Below are positions 35,731 to 39,397 of a DNA stretch of 39,397 nt, piece by piece; positions within the stretch are counted from its first letter, which is position 1, and every line of letters begins with the position of its first letter. A program made the position numbers and the translations under genes. The stretch covers positions 2,481,834-2,521,230 of the forward strand of contig CP070639.1 in the NCBI GenBank assembly GCA_020354045.1. Direction: 5' to 3'. Source of the stretch: Anaerolineales bacterium. Its GTDB lineage: Bacteria; Chloroflexota; Anaerolineae; Anaerolineales; UBA4823. A model generated the notes under the pieces. The model had not been told where the DNA came from, did not search any database, and saw only the letters and a program-made list of their open reading frames with translations.

Positions 35731-35755
35731 AACGCCGGCCCATTGAGCCGGCGTT
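35731..35755 (-). terminator. Terminator hairpin between the 35783 gene and mutY
   Basis: Nine perfect pairs AACGCCGGC/GCCGGCGTT with a 7-base loop. On the minus strand the stem runs into TT, giving a short T-run after a GC-rich stem. It separates the small-protein gene at 35783 from mutY. Confidence 0.75.
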
Positions 35756-35782
35756 CTTATTTAAGACCGGTGCGGATTGAGA

Positions 35783-36085
35783 TTACAACTGGAATCCACT
35801 CCGTGCTGGTACAACCTTAAATGCAAAATCTTCTACATAATCAAGCAGCTGCACCTTGAGCTTGTCCCAGTCAGGTGAGCTCAACACCTTTTGGAGCGAA
35901 CTCAAACTAGGAACCTGGATAGCTGCCAGGATCTGGGGTTGATCTCCATACATGGTAAACCAGGCATCACTGGGTTCCAATCCCATGCGTTGAATGCTTG
36001 GAATGAAATCCCGGACAACAAATTCAAAATATTCTTGCTCACGACCAGGCAGAATATCCCAGGTCATTAAGAGTTTTACAGCCAT
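35783..36085 (-). CDS. Small protein, possible ferredoxin-like alpha/beta-barrel (Dabb-like)
   Basis: Not recognised with certainty. Its 100 residues lack a signal or membrane helix. The pattern beta (KLLMTWDI)-helix (REQEYFEFVVRDFIPSIQRM)-beta (DAWFTMYG), then AAIQVPSLSSL and a helix, suggests the dimeric alpha-beta barrel fold seen in EthD/ABM/NIPSNAP proteins. GAGG and AGGG lie upstream of the ATG. It lies 16 bases after the MBL-fold gene, so cotranscription is likely. Confidence 0.75.
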   Translation of the reverse strand: MAVKLLMTWDILPGREQEYFEFVVRDFIPSIQRMGLEPSDAWFTMYGDQPQILAAIQVPSLSSLQKVLSSPDWDKLKVQLLDYVEDFAFKVVPARSGFQL

Positions 36086-36101
36086 GCCCTTTTCCTCACC
36101 A

Positions 36102-36749
36102 TTATGATCGGGCGTATTTTAGCACGACAACTTTACTTTCTTCCGGGACAGATGAACGCGTCACTTTCAAAGAGTCTTGTGCTTCGACATTCGTCAAGCC
36201 CATTTCCTTGAGGAATTTGCTTAGAGGCGCCAGTTTAATTTGGCTTTCGGGGGTTTGATAGTGCATAGGTATAACAATCCCCGGTTCAATCAGGCTGACA
36301 ACTTCCGCTGCCTTGGCCGCGTTCAGCCCGCCACCACCACCCACGGGCACCAGCGCCACATGTACAGTACCTAGCGCCTCTATTTCAGTTTGGCTCGGCA
36401 CCCGTCTTAAATCTCCTAAATGGGCAACGGTGACACCCTCATAATCAAACACATACAGCGTATTCAGCGGTTCATCAGCCCCCTTCTTCCCATGCCCATT
36501 CGTCTGCACTCCGGTGATGAACACACCACCGATTTCGTATTCACCCGGTCCGGTGAGGGTATGCTTCTTGCCTTTTACCACGGATACATAACTATGCCCA
36601 GGTGCCTCATGGCTGACGGTGACAATATCTGCCTTTAGCTTAAGTGCCTCATAGCCTGTTGCGCTATGGTCAAACGGATCAGTTACCACAGTCGCCATGC
36701 TGCGCTCGGTCAGGCGGAAGCAAGAGTGTCCATACCAAACAATTTCCAT
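36102..36749 (-). CDS. Metallo-beta-lactamase-fold hydrolase (UPF0173-like)
   Basis: Predicted zinc hydrolase of 215 residues. It has WYGHSCFRL at the N-terminus, the metal-binding HxxxH-like VSHEAPGHSY in place of the classical HxHxDH, later AHLGDLRRV and VIPMHYQTP. This matches the UPF0173/YtkL subset of the superfamily, whose substrate is unsettled. AGGAGG precedes the ATG. It is first of a two-gene minus-strand unit. Confidence 0.9.
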   Translation of the reverse strand: MEIVWYGHSCFRLTERSMATVVTDPFDHSATGYEALKLKADIVTVSHEAPGHSYVSVVKGKKHTLTGPGEYEIGGVFITGVQTNGHGKKGADEPLNTLYVFDYEGVTVAHLGDLRRVPSQTEIEALGTVHVALVPVGGGGGLNAAKAAEVVSLIEPGIVIPMHYQTPESQIKLAPLSKFLKEMGLTNVEAQDSLKVTRSSVPEESKVVVLKYARS

Positions 36750-36842
36750 ACAGCCTCCTAAACGATGTGATTATACTTCATCGTGGTCAGAATCGGGTCC
36801 AAGTTGGCTTATTTCACGACAAAATTGTCAGACAATCAAATC

Positions 36843-36871
36843 TTTACCGACCTGAGCACCCATGTTATAGT
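36843..36871 (+). promoter_or_regulatory. Probable promoter for the WD40 gene
   Basis: TTTACC (36843-36848), 17-base spacer, TATAGT (36866-36871); about 100 bases before the ATG at 36974. Moderate match. Confidence 0.5.
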
Positions 36872-36973
36872 AGCACAGAAACCGGTCTGTCCAACCATTC
36901 TGGTGGACTCTATGGATAAATTCCATATGTAAATTACTGATTCATTTGACAACAAACTAAATGCAAGAAAACA

Positions 36974-37864
36974 ATGATATTCGAACCTCGTTCAATTTTT
37001 GAAGCACATTCTAGTTATGTGATCGGGCTGCTGTTCAGCCATGATAACCGCACCCTCATCTCCTCCGGAATGGATAACGCCATCAAGCTTTGGTCCGTGC
37101 CAGGTTGGGCGCTGGTCAAAACGCTGGAAGGTCACGCCAAAAGTGTGAATAGTCTTTCGCTTTCTCCAGATGGTAAGCTACTGGCTTCCGGTTCGAGCGA
37201 CAACACCGTTAAATTATGGTCACTTCCTGATGGTCATCTGCTGCACTCGCTGCAGGATCGCAAAAAAGTGGTCTCTGTGATCGAATTTTCGCCAGACGGA
37301 AAAGGGATTGCTTCCGGCTCTTATGGCGGCAAGGTAATGATCTGGACAACCAGCGGTGAGAGCGTTATTGGCTTTCAAGCCAATCAGAATAAGAACCTGT
37401 CCTCACTTGCCTTCTCTCCAAACGGGGATATTCTCGCCACCTCTGGCTTAGGAGATATAATCGCCATCTGGGAAATTCCATCCGGAAATCAAAACCAAAC
37501 GCTGGCAGGTCACAAAACCGCCGTCGGTTCGCTGACATTCTTGGATGCTGGTAGCCAGTTGGTCTCTCTGGATTATGAAGGGACGGTCTTATTTTGGGAC
37601 GCGCACACCTGGAAGCCCATACGCACCTATCCTTCGCGCAACGCACGGGTGCGCGGCCTGGCTTTCTCACCCGATGAACAGATTACAGCCCTGAGCTTGG
37701 AAAGCAAGATAGAATTCCGCGCAACCAGCGATTGGAGCTTGTTGGCAGAACTTGTCCTTGGCACCAAAGTGGTCAATGGGATGGCTTTCTCCCCAGACGG
37801 TGAATATTTTGCTGCCGGGGCAGCAGATAGGAAAATCCGAGTTTGGGAACTGCCCCTGAGCTGA
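36974..37864 (+). CDS. Seven-blade WD40 repeat protein
   Basis: Beta-propeller scaffold of 296 residues made of seven repeats of about 41 residues. Blade ends are visible as IKLWSVP, VKLWSLP, VMIWTTS, IAIWEIP, VLFWDAH, IEFRATS and IRVWELP. Most blades show the LAFSPDG turn. No signal peptide, kinase or protease domain is attached, so a cytoplasmic protein-binding role is likely. The stop overlaps the next reading frame by 22 bases, which points to coupled expression with the concanavalin-fold protein. Confidence 0.92.
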   Translation: MIFEPRSIFEAHSSYVIGLLFSHDNRTLISSGMDNAIKLWSVPGWALVKTLEGHAKSVNSLSLSPDGKLLASGSSDNTVKLWSLPDGHLLHSLQDRKKVVSVIEFSPDGKGIASGSYGGKVMIWTTSGESVIGFQANQNKNLSSLAFSPNGDILATSGLGDIIAIWEIPSGNQNQTLAGHKTAVGSLTFLDAGSQLVSLDYEGTVLFWDAHTWKPIRTYPSRNARVRGLAFSPDEQITALSLESKIEFRATSDWSLLAELVLGTKVVNGMAFSPDGEYFAAGAADRKIRVWELPLS

Positions 37865-38628
37865 GACATAATCTGACAGCAGATGCCCAGGTTAGGCAAA
37901 TTTCAGAACATGGGTGGCATCTGCAGATCCCACCTGGGCCAGCAGGCCAGTACCGCTTATCCCAACTGGATGATTACGCCCATCTAAAAAGGCATGAGTT
38001 CCCCTGGCATCCTCCTGTACATCTGCGCCTAAAGGCCAGGGCTTCCCAGACCTCTCTACCCGGTACCTGGGGTTTTGGTCTTTGGAATGACCCTTTCAGC
38101 ATGACTATGGGATTTGGGGGTGGTACCCGCCGTTTGCCCACCTTGCCCAATGCTGCCTGGTTCTTTTTCGCCTCCCCAGAAAACTACCTCTCGCTCAGAG
38201 ATGACCTGCCTGCCAGCGGTAGCTTGGCTGCCACATTTCAATCCAGATACATACCAGCCCCTCTGTTAGCACCCGTTGCGCTTGCCCTTCCCTTACTCCT
38301 ATTGCCTCCCATGGTGCGGCTATTGCGCCGTTTGGGACGAAATGTGATCAAACAAAGCGCAGCAGAACTGGATTTGGACGTCACTGCATGGCACAGTTAC
38401 GCGATCGAATGGACATCCCGGCGGATCGTCTTCCGCCTCGATAACCAGGTAATATCTCAAACCAACCTCGCCCCGGCGGGTCCTATGGGATTAGTGATCT
38501 GGATTGATAACCAGTACGCCGCATTGACTCCCGGTGGACGCCTCCGCTACGGCGCACTGGCACATTCCACCAGCGCCTGGATTGAGATCGATGAGCTTCA
38601 GATAATCTCAGATTGTGCTTCAACCTGA
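37843..38628 (+). CDS. Concanavalin/GH16-like fold protein without visible catalytic motif
   Basis: The frame opens with TTG 37843 inside the WD40 gene and runs 261 residues. There is no later ATG before the conserved region. WGFGLWNDPFSM and, later, TAWHSYAIEWTSRRIVFRLDNQ are characteristic of the beta-jelly-roll of GH16 and related lectin-like proteins. The GH16 catalytic ExDxxE is not seen, so a carbohydrate-binding or degenerate enzyme is more likely. A hydrophobic stretch (about 138-160) is inserted mid-domain. No signal peptide is visible. Confidence 0.7.
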   Translation: MGTAPELRHNLTADAQVRQISEHGWHLQIPPGPAGQYRLSQLDDYAHLKRHEFPWHPPVHLRLKARASQTSLPGTWGFGLWNDPFSMTMGFGGGTRRLPTLPNAAWFFFASPENYLSLRDDLPASGSLAATFQSRYIPAPLLAPVALALPLLLLPPMVRLLRRLGRNVIKQSAAELDLDVTAWHSYAIEWTSRRIVFRLDNQVISQTNLAPAGPMGLVIWIDNQYAALTPGGRLRYGALAHSTSAWIEIDELQIISDCAST

Positions 38629-39265
38629 GTATATTGGCTGATCAACATTCCACATGCGCCTCATCCGCATTGAGATCAGGTTGATGCCGGTATTAGCCTG
38701 CTACTTGATTTTATGTCTACTACCCATCTCTAGCTCATTTAGCATATCTGGCAAAAACCACGATCACTTAGCCAAGCCTGATATATATCAAACGAATAAG
38801 CAGCACCACCACTATTAGCCCACAAAATCAGAGATGGGAAACTGGGTGTCTCAGCAGGCTTTTCCGTAGCCATTGGACAATCAATGACAAATATGCCATT
38901 TGACAACAAAGCAGCATAGATTCGCTGGAAATTGTGCAACCTGCTTTTGTTTTGACTCACTGCCACCCTACTGCCTTGAGCTTCGTGTCAGGCCTCGCCA
39001 GCCACCGATTAGAAGCGAAATCAGCCACTCCCAGAGTCTACCGTGCGTCTTACCAGTTTAAGTATCGCACGGCGCGCCAAGCCAGAGCCTCCGTTTGATT
39101 GTCTCCCCATGAAGATCTCCTTCCTCTTGTCGAACGATGATCATGGAAAGGACAAACCACCAGACTAACCCTTTAGCGGCATTAATCGAGTGTGCCGGAA
39201 TGAAAACACATCGCACGAATCCTTCAAACAACAGGCGATAAAGCATGCACTCCTAGCCGCGGTGC
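38629..39265. other. Gene-poor stretch before tRNA-Phe
   Basis: About 640 bases with no convincing coding sequence, repeat or hairpin. Two short minus-strand frames (38739-38966 and 39058-39246) lack ribosome sites and recognisable motifs. It may be a decayed gene or an old insertion next to the tRNA; nothing visible proves either. Confidence 0.5.
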
Positions 39266-39293
39266 TTGACAACGGATTAACTGATGGTAAAAT
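39266..39293 (+). promoter_or_regulatory. Strong tRNA promoter
   Basis: Perfect TTGACA (39266-39271), 16-base spacer, TAAAAT (39288-39293). The predicted start is near 39300, about 25 bases before the tRNA. Confidence 0.75.
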
Positions 39294-39325
39294 AATGGCG
39301 CACTGGGGCTTTCAGTGCCGTTTAG

Positions 39326-39397
39326 GCCGAGATAGCTCAGTTGGTAGAGCACATGACTGAAAATCATGGTGTCGCCAGTTCGATTCTGGCTCTCGGC
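39326..39397 (+). tRNA. tRNA-Phe (anticodon GAA)
   Basis: Cloverleaf is complete up to the window edge. Acceptor GCCGAGA pairs with TCTCGGC, the D-arm is GCTC/GAGC, the anticodon stem CATGA/TCATG encloses CTGAAAA with GAA at 34-36, and the T-arm is GCCAG-TTCGATT-CTGGC. The window ends at the last acceptor base, so the discriminator and any encoded CCA are not visible. Confidence 0.97.

Noticed and set aside
38739..38966. 75-codon minus-strand frame
   Set aside because: GTG start, no ribosome site and no recognisable motif; possibly a decayed gene, but unsupported.
39058..39246. 62-codon minus-strand frame
   Set aside because: Looks somewhat protein-like in composition but has no ribosome site, partner or motif.

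Overview
The window looks like a chromosomal segment of a free-living anaerobic or facultative bacterium, most likely a Chloroflexota of the Anaerolineae type. This is inference from style, as no marker gene settles it. The clues are Thr/Pro-rich lipoprotein linkers, many TTG starts with good Shine-Dalgarno sites, moderate G+C, short polycistronic units on both strands and multiheme cytochromes. I saw no insertion sequence, CRISPR array, phage gene or rRNA. About 37 protein genes and one tRNA are supported.

Layout. 0.2-6.9 kb holds a cyclic-nucleotide-binding/SpoIIE phosphatase, a phosphodiesterase-like enzyme coupled to a short-chain dehydrogenase, an orphan sugar-binding lipoprotein, RNase HI and enoyl-CoA hydratase. 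6.9-10.0 kb (minus) is a complete ECF vitamin/metal-type importer (S component, EcfT, two EcfA). 10.1-12.1 kb has a polytopic GT39-like protein and an orphan secreted protein with its own promoter and hairpin terminator. 12.1-14.3 kb (minus) is a response regulator/histidine kinase pair. 14.7-18.8 kb (plus) is a compact redox unit: 2x[4Fe-4S] ferredoxin, FAD/NAD(P) oxidoreductase, five-helix putative b-type cytochrome, and a 21-CXXCH cytochrome built partly from five 66-residue three-heme modules.

18.8-24.7 kb carries FabI plus bactofilin, a 3-methyladenine glycosylase, IMP dehydrogenase, a nucleotide-sugar epimerase and a membrane-anchored HEXXH protein. 24.8-26.1 kb holds the most interesting gene. 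It is an exported lipoprotein with a DsbA-like thioredoxin fold fused to a cyclophilin. An in-frame TGA sits exactly where the first Cys of the CXXC site belongs, giving Sec-Pro-Gly-Cys, and a hairpin with the expected properties of a bacterial SECIS follows 17-36 bases later. I annotate it as a candidate selenoprotein. 26.1-36.7 kb contains a PrsW-like protease, DedA, AcpS, an M16 peptidase pair (active plus inactive), an adrenodoxin-type ferredoxin-NADP reductase, a MutY-dipeptidase-membrane protein operon, a small barrel-like protein and a UPF0173 metal hydrolase. 37.0-38.6 kb has a seven-blade WD40 protein overlapping a concanavalin-fold protein. The window ends after about 0.7 kb without a convincing gene in tRNA-Phe(GAA), preceded by a strong promoter.

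Working together. The four-gene redox unit reads as an electron path from reduced ferredoxin or NAD(P)H through flavin and membrane heme to an exported multiheme wire, next to a divergent two-component system that may control it. FabI, AcpS and enoyl-CoA hydratase are scattered lipid genes. Several genes (at 11347 minus, 20766 minus and 23434 plus) have a -10 box only 6-7 bases before the ATG, which suggests leaderless mRNAs.
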